Positions 35,948 to 44,749 of a DNA stretch of 64,000 bases are shown in pieces. Position 1 is the first letter of the stretch, and each line of letters starts with the position of its first letter. The stretch lies in contig CAYXRF010000011.1 in assembly GCA_964467585.1 (NCBI GenBank), positions 1 through 64,000 of the forward strand, read 5' to 3'. A program made the position numbers and the translations under genes. Source of the stretch: CALVLD01 sp964467585 (lineage in GTDB: Bacteria; Bacillota; Clostridia; Christensenellales; CAG-138). The notes below the pieces were generated by a model that was not told the DNA's origin, made no database searches, and was given only the letters and a program-made list of their open reading frames with translations.

Positions 35948-37009
35948 TCATGGCGCAAAGCTTACACTGCCGGACGATGACGTTATTCCTGCCACTTCAG
36001 CGATAGCGCGTGCAAGGTATGGCATCGCCGCAAGCGCCTCCTCAAGCGTATTTGCGTTATGTCCAACCTCAACGAGTATGCACTTGTTTGAAACGTGTTG
36101 ATTATACCTGCCCGATTTTACACGAACCTTGCGCATCAGATGATCATTGTAGCTGAGAAGCGTTTCGGTGAGATTTACCGCAAGCGCATAGTTTGATTCA
36201 AAATCCGGAAGCGGCTCGCTGCCGTTTCCCGTGGCGCCCTTTCCGGTGCCAACAACAAACATCATTCGTGCAACCTGTACTCCGTCTATCACGGCGTAAT
36301 CGGTGTTAACTCCGTTAATCTCATATGCGTCTCTGTGCAGATCTATATACATCTCAAGAGATGGATAAAGCTGCTTGTAGTATTCCATAGTGATAAGCGA
36401 ACGCGAATATGCCGTTGTGATAAGCGGAGGTTCATGCTCCGTGGTGTCGTGTATAACCTCAATACCGTAGTCCTCCCGAAGAATACGCGCAAGCTCATCA
36501 CCAACCGCTATCACACTGCGGGTGACGTCGTTTGTACGCCAGTCACCGCTCTCGACATAAGAATATTTATCCGTCTGCGTATACGCTTCGGTATTGTGAG
36601 TGTGATATATCAATATTTTTGGGCCGCCGCCGGAAAGATCAAGCTTGTTTATACTGTCGATAAGCTCTGCGGTTACGCCCATAAGCTGAATAACAATGTC
36701 CTGGCTGACGTCCGAATCCACATCGGCAAGACGTATCGAAAGCTCGGTAGCGGCAGGGGTCTCCAAAGCCTCTTGACGCGAGGCATATGAGGTTGATTGG
36801 ATATCGAACAGAGGCTCGGTCAGCCCCGTCATAATCATCAGAATATCACTCGAAAATAGGGAGGATATCAGTAAAAGCAGCATGGCAAACACACCCGCTA
36901 TAAGCGCGGCGGTACGCTCTACATATTTGCGGCTGACGCCCGTGGGCTTTTTTTCGTTTGCAGTCTGTGCGGAATCCGCCCCTCTGCGTTTTGCGTGAAC
37001 TCTATCCAT
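35948..37009 (-). CDS. spoIIP: Stage II sporulation protein P
   Basis: A membrane-anchored N-acetylmuramoyl-L-alanine amidase and endopeptidase that works with SpoIID and SpoIIM to thin the septal wall and drive engulfment. The 353 residues have one N-terminal membrane helix (AALIAGVFAMLLLLISSLF near residues 34-52), then the SpoIIP domain with ILIYHTHNTEAYT (zinc His), EMYIDLHRDAY and ILVEVGHNANTLEEA. The ATG 37009 with GGTGATC-type spacing is preferred over an earlier frame start at 37045. Confidence 0.93.
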   Translation of the reverse strand: MDRVHAKRRGADSAQTANEKKPTGVSRKYVERTAALIAGVFAMLLLLISSLFSSDILMIMTGLTEPLFDIQSTSYASRQEALETPAATELSIRLADVDSDVSQDIVIQLMGVTAELIDSINKLDLSGGGPKILIYHTHNTEAYTQTDKYSYVESGDWRTNDVTRSVIAVGDELARILREDYGIEVIHDTTEHEPPLITTAYSRSLITMEYYKQLYPSLEMYIDLHRDAYEINGVNTDYAVIDGVQVARMMFVVGTGKGATGNGSEPLPDFESNYALAVNLTETLLSYNDHLMRKVRVKSGRYNQHVSNKCILVEVGHNANTLEEALAAMPYLARAIAEVAGITSSSGSVSFAP

Positions 37010-37101
37010 AAGATCACCGCCTTCAATAAAATCCGAACTTATCATATATATATGCGGACAAGCTCTGTATGATACCGAATATAAAATCTTTTCAAAAGTA
37101 G

Positions 37102-37130
37102 TTTACGGATGGGTCGATGTGTACTATAAT
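37102..37130 (+). promoter_or_regulatory. Promoter of the Tim44-like gene
   Basis: TTTACG (37102-37107) and a perfect TATAAT (37125-37130) with a 17-base spacer, about 50 bases before the GTG start. Confidence 0.6.
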
Positions 37131-37182
37131 CATATTGAGGACGTGTTGCGGCACGACTAACTAAATGCATAGGTGGTAAAAA

Positions 37183-38082
37183 GTGAAAAAACGTTTGTTG
37201 ATAATATCTGTGCTGTTGATCTGCATGGCGTTGGTGCTTGCATTGCCCGCGCATGCCGATTTTGGCGGATTCTCGGGGGACAGCGACTATGGCGGAGGCG
37301 GAAGCTCCGATTACAGCGGAGGCTACGATTACGGCGACAGCAGCTACGATTCGGGATACTACGGCGGCAGCTCGGGCGGCGACGACTTTTTTATCGGGGG
37401 TCTTGCGGTTGTCGTTGTGATAGTACTGGTGATTGTATTCTCCATCAAAAACAAAAAGAAGGGTGGGGCAGGCGTGCCTGCCGGCGCGTCACGCACACCA
37501 TTGTCTCAGCTTCAGCCCATGGCTGCTTACATCAATCTTGATCCCGCATTTAATGCTGCGGATGTTCAGTCAAAGCTTACCAACCTTTATGTTCAGCTGC
37601 AAAACTGCTGGACGGCAAAGGACATTGAGCCGTTGCGCCCAAATCTGACCAATATGCTGTATGAGCAATCAGAGCGACAGCTTGCGGAGATTCGCAGCAA
37701 AAATCAGACGCCACACGTTGAGCGCATTGCAGTGCTTGGCGTTCAGCTCAATGGCTGGTATCAGTCCGAAGGACAGGATCATATAATTGCAGAGCTTAGC
37801 ACGCGCATATCGGTGTTTACCACCGATGATGGCACGGGGGCAATTGTTAAGGGCAATCCCAATGAAGAAAAGTTCATGACATACGAGTGGGATATATGTC
37901 GCACAACCGGCGCAAAAACAAACAAAGCCGCCGCCGCACAGGATTTCCACTGCCCGAACTGCGGCGCACCGATGTCTATCAACCAAAGCGCCAAATGCCC
38001 ATACTGTGGCTCGGTAGTTATTGTGAGCGATTATGACTGGGTTATTTCAAACATCAAGGGGCTTATGCAGAGAACTCAATAA
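37183..38082 (+). CDS. Tim44-like membrane protein with zinc ribbon
   Basis: 299 residues. Order: signal peptide (1-25, ending PAHA), a Gly/Ser/Tyr/Asp-rich low-complexity stretch (26-66), a membrane helix (about 70-90), a Lys-rich turn, a Tim44-like domain (about 105-245), and a zinc ribbon (CPNCGAPMSINQSAKCPYC) near 265-285. Tim44-like domains act in protein translocation in mitochondria; the bacterial role is unknown. The start is GTG 37183 with AGGTGG upstream. It is alone, between spoIIP (divergent) and phoR (convergent). Confidence 0.75.
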   Translation: MKKRLLIISVLLICMALVLALPAHADFGGFSGDSDYGGGGSSDYSGGYDYGDSSYDSGYYGGSSGGDDFFIGGLAVVVVIVLVIVFSIKNKKKGGAGVPAGASRTPLSQLQPMAAYINLDPAFNAADVQSKLTNLYVQLQNCWTAKDIEPLRPNLTNMLYEQSERQLAEIRSKNQTPHVERIAVLGVQLNGWYQSEGQDHIIAELSTRISVFTTDDGTGAIVKGNPNEEKFMTYEWDICRTTGAKTNKAAAAQDFHCPNCGAPMSINQSAKCPYCGSVVIVSDYDWVISNIKGLMQRTQ

Positions 38083-38117
38083 CAATGCTTTTGAGATGAA
38101 CAGGCATTCAACAAATA

Positions 38118-38150
38118 TGCTGCCGCGAACACATCGCGGCAGCATTCTTT
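38118..38150. terminator. Terminator between convergent genes
   Basis: A 10-bp GC-rich perfect stem (TGCTGCCGCG with CGCGGCAGCA), 7-base loop, followed by TTCTTTT on the plus strand. It serves the Tim44-like gene; the minus-strand side has a weaker T tract. Confidence 0.75.
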
Positions 38151-38165
38151 TAGAGCGATAATGCT

Positions 38166-39836
38166 TCATGAGTTTGACTGCTTCGGAAAGCGCACGGTTA
38201 TGATTGTGCCGACTCCAACGGTGCTGTCAAGCTTGATCTCCGCATTGTGATATAAAACAGCGTGCTTTACGATAGAAAGCCCAAGTCCCGTTCCGCCGGT
38301 TTCTTTCGAATGGCTTTTGTCAACGCGATAGAATCGTTCAAACACCCTTGACTGTGATTCAATGGGTATACCTATTCCGGAGTCGCTGACCTCAAGCATA
38401 ACGCCGTCCGCCAAATCCTCAACATTGACCTTTACGCTTCCGCCTTCGACATTGTACTTGACAGCATTATCACACAGATTGAAAACAATCTCCTGAAGCA
38501 GCCGCCTTACGCCTACAACCGTGGCGGAGCTGCCGTCAACGGTGATTATGATATGTTTTTTGCTTGCGGCGGGCATAAGCGATTCAACCGTTTCGTCCGC
38601 GAGCGCACGGATATCAACCGCTTCCTTTTCCATATAAACGTCCTCGTCAAGCTGCGAAAGCCTGATTATGTCGTTGATAAGAGTTACAAGCCGCGACGCC
38701 TCAGAATGGATATGACCAATAAATCGAGGCAAATCCTCTTGCTTAACAAGCCCGTTTTCAATAAGCTCCGCGGAACCGATTATTGATTGCAAAGGAGTTT
38801 TCAACTCGTGTGACACATTCGCAGAGAATTCACGTCTTTGCTTCTCCGCAAGCGATTTTGCGGTGACGTCAAAAGCAAGTATACATACGCCGTCATACTT
38901 GTCAGCGTGCATAACCGGACTTGCGTTAAGCTGGTATATGCCGCCGTTCATATCAACGGATGTTTCACAATGTCGTCCCTCAAGAGCGCGGCATACGATT
39001 GTGCGAAGCTCCGACCTGCGGCATATTGAAAGAAGCTCGTCCCCGATGCAAGAGCTGTCTGCAGCAAAAAGACGCATTGCAGCTTGATTTATGGCAAGTA
39101 TTGAGCCCTTGGCATTTATCAGCACAAGTCCCTCGTTCATGCTGTCGGTAATGGTTGAAAACTCTTCCTGACTGCGCTTCAGCTCATCTGCCTGCTTGGC
39201 AATATACAAACGTTGATGCTCAATCTTTGTAAGAAAGGGCGACAGCTCCTTGTATGCTCCGCCGTTATCCATCGGACTCTCCATGTCAATATTGTTAAAC
39301 GGACGAACTATACTTTTTGACGCCTGGTATGCCGCTCCTGCTGAAATTGCGATTGCAACCACAAGTATAACGGTGACGGGCTGAAGCATACCCATAACAA
39401 GCGCAACAACGGTGTACTGCTCCATAGCAAGCCTGATCACCGTTCCGTCCGAAAGCTGCTTTGCATAGTAAAGAGTGCGCTCGGAAAACGTTGCGGAGGT
39501 GCGTTCGCTCTCCCCAACGCCAAGCGACAGCGCCTCGGATATTTCCTCGCGTGAGGCGTGATTCTCCATCGTTGTTACATCGTCAACCTGGCTGTCATAA
39601 AGCACCGTCCCGTCAGAATTGACCCATGTAATGCGGTATTTGCTTGTGTCAAGAGAATCAAAATAATCCATGCCCGAATGCTCAACTCCACTTGCGGCAA
39701 GTATGGTTTGAGATACAAGCGCGTCCTTTTGAACCGATGTAAAATATCGATACAGCACACCCATGATTATTGAAAAGCAGGCGACAAGCACAGCGCAGGC
39801 AACCAAAAAAATTGACCAGAATATACGTTTAGTCAT
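38166..39836 (-). CDS. phoR: PhoR-type sensor histidine kinase
   Basis: Phosphate-starvation sensor kinase of 556 residues. Order: TM1 (8-30), an extracytoplasmic domain, TM2 (about 145-168), a linker, a PAS domain (about 220-330), HisKA with the phospho-histidine in VSHELKTPLQSIIGSAELI, and HATPase with N box NLCDNAVKYN, G1 SDSGIGIPIES and G2 GTGLGLSIVKH. It starts inside the last codons of the full-length phoP frame (overlap of eight bases), and its AAAGGAGGCG ribosome site is in the phoP coding sequence. Confidence 0.92.
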   Translation of the reverse strand: MTKRIFWSIFLVACAVLVACFSIIMGVLYRYFTSVQKDALVSQTILAASGVEHSGMDYFDSLDTSKYRITWVNSDGTVLYDSQVDDVTTMENHASREEISEALSLGVGESERTSATFSERTLYYAKQLSDGTVIRLAMEQYTVVALVMGMLQPVTVILVVAIAISAGAAYQASKSIVRPFNNIDMESPMDNGGAYKELSPFLTKIEHQRLYIAKQADELKRSQEEFSTITDSMNEGLVLINAKGSILAINQAAMRLFAADSSCIGDELLSICRRSELRTIVCRALEGRHCETSVDMNGGIYQLNASPVMHADKYDGVCILAFDVTAKSLAEKQRREFSANVSHELKTPLQSIIGSAELIENGLVKQEDLPRFIGHIHSEASRLVTLINDIIRLSQLDEDVYMEKEAVDIRALADETVESLMPAASKKHIIITVDGSSATVVGVRRLLQEIVFNLCDNAVKYNVEGGSVKVNVEDLADGVMLEVSDSGIGIPIESQSRVFERFYRVDKSHSKETGGTGLGLSIVKHAVLYHNAEIKLDSTVGVGTIITVRFPKQSNS

Positions 39837-40512
39837 GACGTGTCGCCTCCTTTATTCTGTATCCCACGCCGCGAACGGTTTCAATCATGTCTCCACATCC
39901 TCAAAGCTTCTGTCGCAGAGTACGCACATGCACATCTACTGTTCGGGTTTCACCGTCATAATCCATGCCCCACACGTCGGACAAAAGTCTTTCGCGTGAA
40001 AAAACCATCGCTGGACGGCTCATTAGCATATGAAGAACATCGAATTCCTTGAGAGTCAGAGTAACACGTTCACCGTTTACCAGCACGGAATGCTCGTAAG
40101 TATTAAGACATATTCCTCCCAAGCTCAATACGGAAGGGTCGGAGGAGGGGGCGGAACGCCTCAGCACAGCGCGTACACGCGCCGCCATCTCCATCATACC
40201 GAACGGCTTGACGAGATAATCGTCTGCGCCAAGGTCAAGACTGATTATTTTGTCGAATTCCGCACCCTTGGCTGTCGCCATCAAAACGGGAATATCTGAT
40301 GTGGCGGGGCTTGCTTTAAGCCGCTTCAAAATCGAAACTCCGTCCTCGCCGGGCAGCATAACGTCAAGCAGTATAAGTGCGGGAGCCTTCACGCGCAGAG
40401 CGTCAAACATGGAAGCTCCGTCCGCAAAGCCCACAGCAGGAAAGCCAACGGAGGATAGCGTGTAAACCTCAATATCTCGAATTCCGTCGTCGTCCTCAAC
40501 AACATAAATCAT
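39829..40512 (-). CDS. phoP: PhoP-type response regulator interrupted by an in-frame TGA
   Basis: An OmpR-family regulator: receiver domain with the acid pair EDDD, phosphorylated Asp in LILLDVMLPGEDG, Lys in DDYLVKPFG, then a winged-helix domain (RERLLSDVWGMDYDG, VDVHVRTLRQKL). The frame stops at TGA (39901-39903) after 203 residues. Reading through gives 23 more residues (GCGDMIETVRGVGYRI and tail) that match the missing wing exactly in frame, ending at TAA 39829-39831, for 227 in all, the family's normal length. The TGA stands where family members usually have Gly, so one GGA-to-TGA change would explain it. The start overlaps phoU by four bases. It is listed as one gene because the downstream part is conserved; truncated, recoded or miscalled remain open. 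Confidence 0.85.
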
Positions 40513-41162
40513 AATTCAACCTCCCCGTTATGTATGCCTGTGACCGAAAACTCAACCCACTCGGCAATGTTGGTTGCGTGGTCGCCTATTCGTTCAAAAT
40601 ACTTTGCAATCATAAGTATATCTATCGCAAACTCCGCATCCTCGGGATGCTCAACCATCATCTTGATAAGTGAATACTTTACATCGTTGAAAAGCCCATC
40701 GACTATATCATCGGATTCGATAACGTGAAGTGCAAGCTCGATATCCTGTCTGACATATGCGTCAATGCTGTCCGTGACCATTTTTTTTACCGCGGACGCC
40801 ATATCCGATATGTGTTCAAAGTCGTCACCGGTTTTACCGTGCATAAAGCCTATTATTTCAGCGATGTCCGAAGCTTGATCGCCTATCCTTTCCATATCGG
40901 TAATCATCTTCAGCGCTGCTGATATCTGCCGCAGGTCGTGCGCAACGGGCTGCTGCAACAACAGCAGCTTTAAACAAAGCGTCTCAATATCCCTTTCCTT
41001 TTGGTCGATCTCTCCGTCTATGGGATAAACGGCTTCTGCCAATTCGGCGCTGCCGCAGAGCAATGCCTTTATCGCCTGAGAGATCGCATCCTCACACAGC
41101 GCACCCATTTCAACCATTTCCCTGTGCAGCAAGCGAAGCTGCTCATCAAAGCGTGTTCTCAT
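40509..41162 (-). CDS. phoU: Phosphate signalling protein PhoU
   Basis: A cytoplasmic helical protein that links PstSCAB to PhoR and dampens phosphate uptake. The 217 residues form two PhoU repeats with the metal-binding motifs ITDMERIGDQASDIAE and IAKYFERIGDHATNIAEW. The start is ATG 41162 with GGGGAGG ten bases upstream, one base after the pstB stop; an in-frame TTG at 41171 is too close to the ribosome site. It overlaps phoP by four bases. Confidence 0.94.
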   Translation of the reverse strand: MRTRFDEQLRLLHREMVEMGALCEDAISQAIKALLCGSAELAEAVYPIDGEIDQKERDIETLCLKLLLLQQPVAHDLRQISAALKMITDMERIGDQASDIAEIIGFMHGKTGDDFEHISDMASAVKKMVTDSIDAYVRQDIELALHVIESDDIVDGLFNDVKYSLIKMMVEHPEDAEFAIDILMIAKYFERIGDHATNIAEWVEFSVTGIHNGEVEL

Positions 41163-41163
41163 G

Positions 41164-41919
41164 TTATCCAAACCTCCCCGTTATGTAGTCCTCTGTGCGT
41201 TTATCAAGCGGATTTGAAAACAGACGCTCGGTATTTTCAAACTCAACAAGCTCACCCAAAAGAAAGAAAGCGGTATTGTCCGATATACGAACAGCTTGCT
41301 GCATATTGTGGGTTACTATGACAATAGTATATCGGCTTTTAAGCGTCAATGCAAGCTCTTCTATTTTGGCGGTGGATATAGGATCAAGCGCACTGGTAGG
41401 TTCGTCCATAAGCAGAACGTCAGGCTCAACCGCAAGTGCGCGTGCGATACACAGCCTTTGCTGCTGTCCACCGGAAAGTCCCAGCGCAGACTTTTTCAGG
41501 CGATCCTTAACCTCGTCCCATATTGCCGCGGAGCGCAGTGCGCACTCAACCGTTTCGTCAAGCTTTGCACGATTGACGCCGCCGTGTATACGCGGGCCAT
41601 ACGCAACGTTGTCATAAACGCTCATGGGAAATGGATTTGGCTTTTGAAACACCATTCCGATATTGCGGCGCAGCTCCGTAACATCCACACCTTTGTCAAA
41701 TATGCTTCTGTCGTTGTAGGTTACCTCTCCGCTTATTTTAACCGAAGGGATTAGATCGGTCATGCGGTTCAATATTTTAAGAAAAGTAGACTTGCCGCAT
41801 CCGGACGGACCAATAAAAGCGGTTATACTGCGTTTGGGGATGGCAATGTCAATATCCTTAAGCGCCTGAGTATCTCCATACCACAGGCACAGCTTGTTTG
41901 TGCGAATCACACAATTCAT
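41164..41919 (-). CDS. pstB: Phosphate ABC transporter ATP-binding protein PstB
   Basis: ATPase of the high-affinity phosphate importer. 251 residues from ATG 41919, which overlaps the pstA stop by four bases. Seen: LWYGDTQALKDI, Walker A GPSGCGKSTFLK, the PstB-specific LNRMTDLIPSVKISGEV, Q-loop VFQKPNPFPMSVYDNVAYG, signature LSGGQQQR, Walker B VLLMDEPTSALDPIST and the switch His in VTHNMQQA. Confidence 0.95.
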   Translation of the reverse strand: MNCVIRTNKLCLWYGDTQALKDIDIAIPKRSITAFIGPSGCGKSTFLKILNRMTDLIPSVKISGEVTYNDRSIFDKGVDVTELRRNIGMVFQKPNPFPMSVYDNVAYGPRIHGGVNRAKLDETVECALRSAAIWDEVKDRLKKSALGLSGGQQQRLCIARALAVEPDVLLMDEPTSALDPISTAKIEELALTLKSRYTIVIVTHNMQQAVRISDNTAFFLLGELVEFENTERLFSNPLDKRTEDYITGRFG

Positions 41920-42779
41920 TCTCCACACCTTCTTTTTTTAAGCAGCCTGCCGACTATATCGGCGGCAAGATTTATGATTAGCGTTAAAATCATCAGTATT
42001 GCAGCAATGGCAAACGCAACGCCAAATTCACCCTGCTCCTTTGCATACACATACAGTGCAACGGTAAGAGTTGCACCCGGACTTGCAAGCCCCTCGACAA
42101 ACCCGTTAAGCGTGTGAGCGAAGCCTGCAGTGAACAGCAGCGCGGCGGATTCTCCCATTATCCTTCCGACAGACAGTATACAGCCCGTAACAACGCCGTC
42201 AACACAGCCCGGAAGCACAACGGTTCTTACGACTCTCCATTTGCCTGCTCCAAGCGCGAAAGCCCCTTCACGCAGACTTTGAGGAACAGTTCTGATGCTT
42301 TCCTGCGTGGTGCGCATGATCGTAGGCAGATTCATTATCGCAAGCGTCATCGCGCCCGCAATAAGCGATGTTTTCAAGCCCATGAACTGACAGAATATCA
42401 GCATCCCGACAAGCCCATATATTATCGAGGGTATGCCCGAAAGCGTTTCAGCGGCGTATTCGATAATGGCGACAAGCCTTTTGTGCTTGGCGTATTCTGT
42501 CAGATATATCGCCGCACCAACGCCAATAGGCAGAACGATGACAAGCGTGGCAATCAAAATGTATACAGTGTTAAGTATATCGGGCAATATCCCTATCGTG
42601 CCGCTCAAATAACTGGGCTTGCTTGTTAACAGCTTCCATGTGATGTTTGGCACACCCCGCACTAAAACATATATGACGATAAACAGCACAAGACATATTA
42701 CCAAGGCGGCTGCCGCAAGCATTGCAGCGTTAAGACCCACATTATATAGCTTTCGTTTTACGCAACGACCCGAGCTCAT
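41916..42779 (-). CDS. pstA: Phosphate ABC transporter permease PstA
   Basis: One of two membrane subunits of the phosphate importer. The 287 residues have six helices, with IGVGAAIYLTEYAKHKRL, SGIPSIIYGLVGMLIF and the coupling loop PQSLREGAFALGAGKWRVVR. It overlaps pstC and pstB by four bases at each side. Confidence 0.94.
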   Translation of the reverse strand: MSSGRCVKRKLYNVGLNAAMLAAAALVICLVLFIVIYVLVRGVPNITWKLLTSKPSYLSGTIGILPDILNTVYILIATLVIVLPIGVGAAIYLTEYAKHKRLVAIIEYAAETLSGIPSIIYGLVGMLIFCQFMGLKTSLIAGAMTLAIMNLPTIMRTTQESIRTVPQSLREGAFALGAGKWRVVRTVVLPGCVDGVVTGCILSVGRIMGESAALLFTAGFAHTLNGFVEGLASPGATLTVALYVYAKEQGEFGVAFAIAAILMILTLIINLAADIVGRLLKKRRCGE

Positions 42780-43666
42780 ACGCGTCCACTCCTTTTCACA
42801 AAAAAGTTTAACGTTGCGTTAATCAACATAACGAACAGAAAAAGAACCAGTGCAATTGAAAAAAGAGCCTGCCGCTGTAATCCGCTTGAATAGGACATTT
42901 CACTTGCGACCGCTGTGGTCAAAAATCTGACGCTCTGAAAAAGGGAGGGCATATTAGCCACATTCCCCGCAACCATCATAACCGCCATTGCTTCACCAAT
43001 CGCACGCCCAACGCCAAGCACAACAGAAGCGGCGATACCGCTTTTTGCGGCGGGCGCCGATACCTTGAAATAGGTTTCAACAGGCGTTGCGCCAAGCGCG
43101 AGAGATGCATCCTCATATTCGTTGGGAACCGCTTCCAAGGCTGTAACGCTGACCTTGATTATCGAGGGCAGTATCATTATTGCCAGAACGATTATCGCGG
43201 AGAACAGTCCCGAGCCATCGGGCAGATTGAACACATCGGACACCAGAGGAACAAGCACAAGCATACCGACAAGCCCATAAACAACGGATGGTATTCCCGC
43301 AAGAAGACTTACCGCATGACCCAGCACAACGCGTATGCGCTTTGGAGCGATTTTAGCAATGTATACTGCCGACAAGAAACCAATCGGCACGCCAATCAGC
43401 ACCGCGCCTGAAGTGCCGTATATTGAGGTCAGAATAAAGGGCAGAATACCGAAGCTTGGTTCATTCGATGTTGACGACCATTCTGTGCCGAACAGAAACT
43501 TGAAGAAGCCAATCTCAACTATCGCAGGAATACCTGAAATCACCAAATATAATGTGATAAGCAACACGCAGCCGACGGCGACAAGCCCCAGCAGCAGAAA
43601 AAAACCATGTATAAACCCTTCTGCGGCTCTGCGCCGCGCAACAGACCTGTTAGCCAATGCTTTCAT
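42776..43666 (-). CDS. pstC: Phosphate ABC transporter permease PstC
   Basis: Partner permease to PstA. 296 residues with six helices, the segment FLFGTEWSSTSNEPSFGILPF, LLAGIPSVVYGLVGMLVLVP, and the coupling loop PNEYEDASLALGATPVETYFKV. It begins 30 bases after the pstS stop. Confidence 0.94.
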   Translation of the reverse strand: MKALANRSVARRRAAEGFIHGFFLLLGLVAVGCVLLITLYLVISGIPAIVEIGFFKFLFGTEWSSTSNEPSFGILPFILTSIYGTSGAVLIGVPIGFLSAVYIAKIAPKRIRVVLGHAVSLLAGIPSVVYGLVGMLVLVPLVSDVFNLPDGSGLFSAIIVLAIMILPSIIKVSVTALEAVPNEYEDASLALGATPVETYFKVSAPAAKSGIAASVVLGVGRAIGEAMAVMMVAGNVANMPSLFQSVRFLTTAVASEMSYSSGLQRQALFSIALVLFLFVMLINATLNFFVKRSGRV

Positions 43667-43696
43667 TTTTTACCGACTTTCAATTCGTTTTTCGAA

Positions 43697-44509
43697 TCAA
43701 TTTGCGGGAACCGCGCCCATCAGCAGAATTACCTTTCGTGCTTCAGCGGAAAGACAATAGTCAAAAAACGTCTGTGCCGCATTGGAAAGAGTATCGTTTG
43801 TTCTCGTAACAAGAACGAACGGTCTTTGCAGAGTGTAGCTGCCGTCCAATACCGAGCTTTCCGTGGGAGCAATGCCGTCAAGCGTAAGCATCTTAACATT
43901 ATCCTTTACAGATGCAAGAGAGGCGTATCCAATTGCATTCACATTCATAGATACTGTGGTTATCACATCGCCTGTTGAAGTAAGTTCCTGCCGATACAGG
44001 CAGATATCTTCGGTTGCAGTCATCGACTCAAACCCATCGCGTGTGCCGCTGCCTGCCTCCCGACCTATCAAAACTATCTCACCGTCAGCACCGCCAAGCT
44101 CTTTCCAATTTAAAATTTTTCCTGTGAATATGTCCGAAAGCTGATCCATCGTAAGACCGTTTATCGGGTTGCCGTTGTTAACGATTACTGCAATCCCATC
44201 GTAAGCGAGAATGGTTTCGGTCAAGCCGAGAGCTTTTTCAGAATCCTTCAGCGCACGACTTGAAAGCCCGATATCGCATCTGCCCTCGGCAACAGCGGTT
44301 ATGCCGCTTCCGGAGCCGGTAGGATTGTAGCTGAATCCAACGCCCGAGTATTGCTCGGCAAATGCCTCGCCAAGTCCCCCGATCACCTTTTCCATTGAGG
44401 TGGAGCCGTCCGTGGACACCGTACCGGAAACGCTATTTCCTGCAACGCACCCAACAAGCATAATTGGGAGCAGCGCCATGGCTATAACAGCCGTTAGTGT
44501 TCTCTTCAT
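43697..44509 (-). CDS. pstS: Phosphate-binding lipoprotein PstS
   Basis: Captures phosphate for PstCAB. The signal peptide ends at MLVGC (Cys21). The mature protein shows the phosphate site elements DGSTSMEKVIGGL, YNPTGSGSGI and GREAGSGTRDGFE. At 270 residues it has the normal Firmicutes size. It is the first gene of pstSCAB-phoU-phoP-phoR, with a Pho-box array and a -10 element upstream. The ATG has AAGGAGAG upstream. Confidence 0.94.
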   Translation of the reverse strand: MKRTLTAVIAMALLPIMLVGCVAGNSVSGTVSTDGSTSMEKVIGGLGEAFAEQYSGVGFSYNPTGSGSGITAVAEGRCDIGLSSRALKDSEKALGLTETILAYDGIAVIVNNGNPINGLTMDQLSDIFTGKILNWKELGGADGEIVLIGREAGSGTRDGFESMTATEDICLYRQELTSTGDVITTVSMNVNAIGYASLASVKDNVKMLTLDGIAPTESSVLDGSYTLQRPFVLVTRTNDTLSNAAQTFFDYCLSAEARKVILLMGAVPAN

Positions 44510-44541
44510 TTTTTTCTCTCCTTTTTGTTTATCATGCCCGT

Positions 44542-44596
44542 ATTGTATCGATGCAGTGTTAAATCAAAAAGCGAGCGAATGTTAAATCTTTGTTAA
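44542..44596 (-). promoter_or_regulatory. Pho-box array and -10 element upstream of pstS
   Basis: Three copies of TTAACA on the minus strand, at 44591-44596, 44580-44585 and 44557-44562. Spacings are 11 and 23 bases, that is, one and about two helical turns. TACAAT (44542-44547) follows as a -10, with only a poor -35. Direct TTAACA-like repeats at 11-base steps are the known binding pattern of PhoP in Bacillus. Confidence 0.8.
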
Positions 44597-44681
44597 GATG
44601 AACCGATTCCGACAATTGCCGACTTATACTGTCAAAAAAATGGGGGACGGGGGAATGCGTTCCTATATTTTGAAGCAGCTG

Positions 44682-44710
44682 TTGCACTTTTTTTGTACCT
44701 GCTGTATAAT
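44682..44710 (+). promoter_or_regulatory. Promoter of glyA
   Basis: TTGCAC (44682-44687) and a perfect TATAAT (44705-44710) with a 17-base spacer, 39 bases before the start codon. No glycine or purine riboswitch fits in that leader. Confidence 0.65.
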
Positions 44711-44749
44711 ACGCCTGTCCGACAGAAATATAAAGTGTGGAGGTATACT

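Noticed and set aside
39829..39903. A global change of the genetic code with TGA as sense
   Set aside because: TGA is used as the normal stop in many genes here (gerA, pgpH, cdd and others), including ATGA overlaps, and Trp is coded by TGG.
44597..44749. Glycine riboswitch before glyA
   Set aside because: The leader after the predicted start of transcription is about 33 bases, too short, and shows no matching core.
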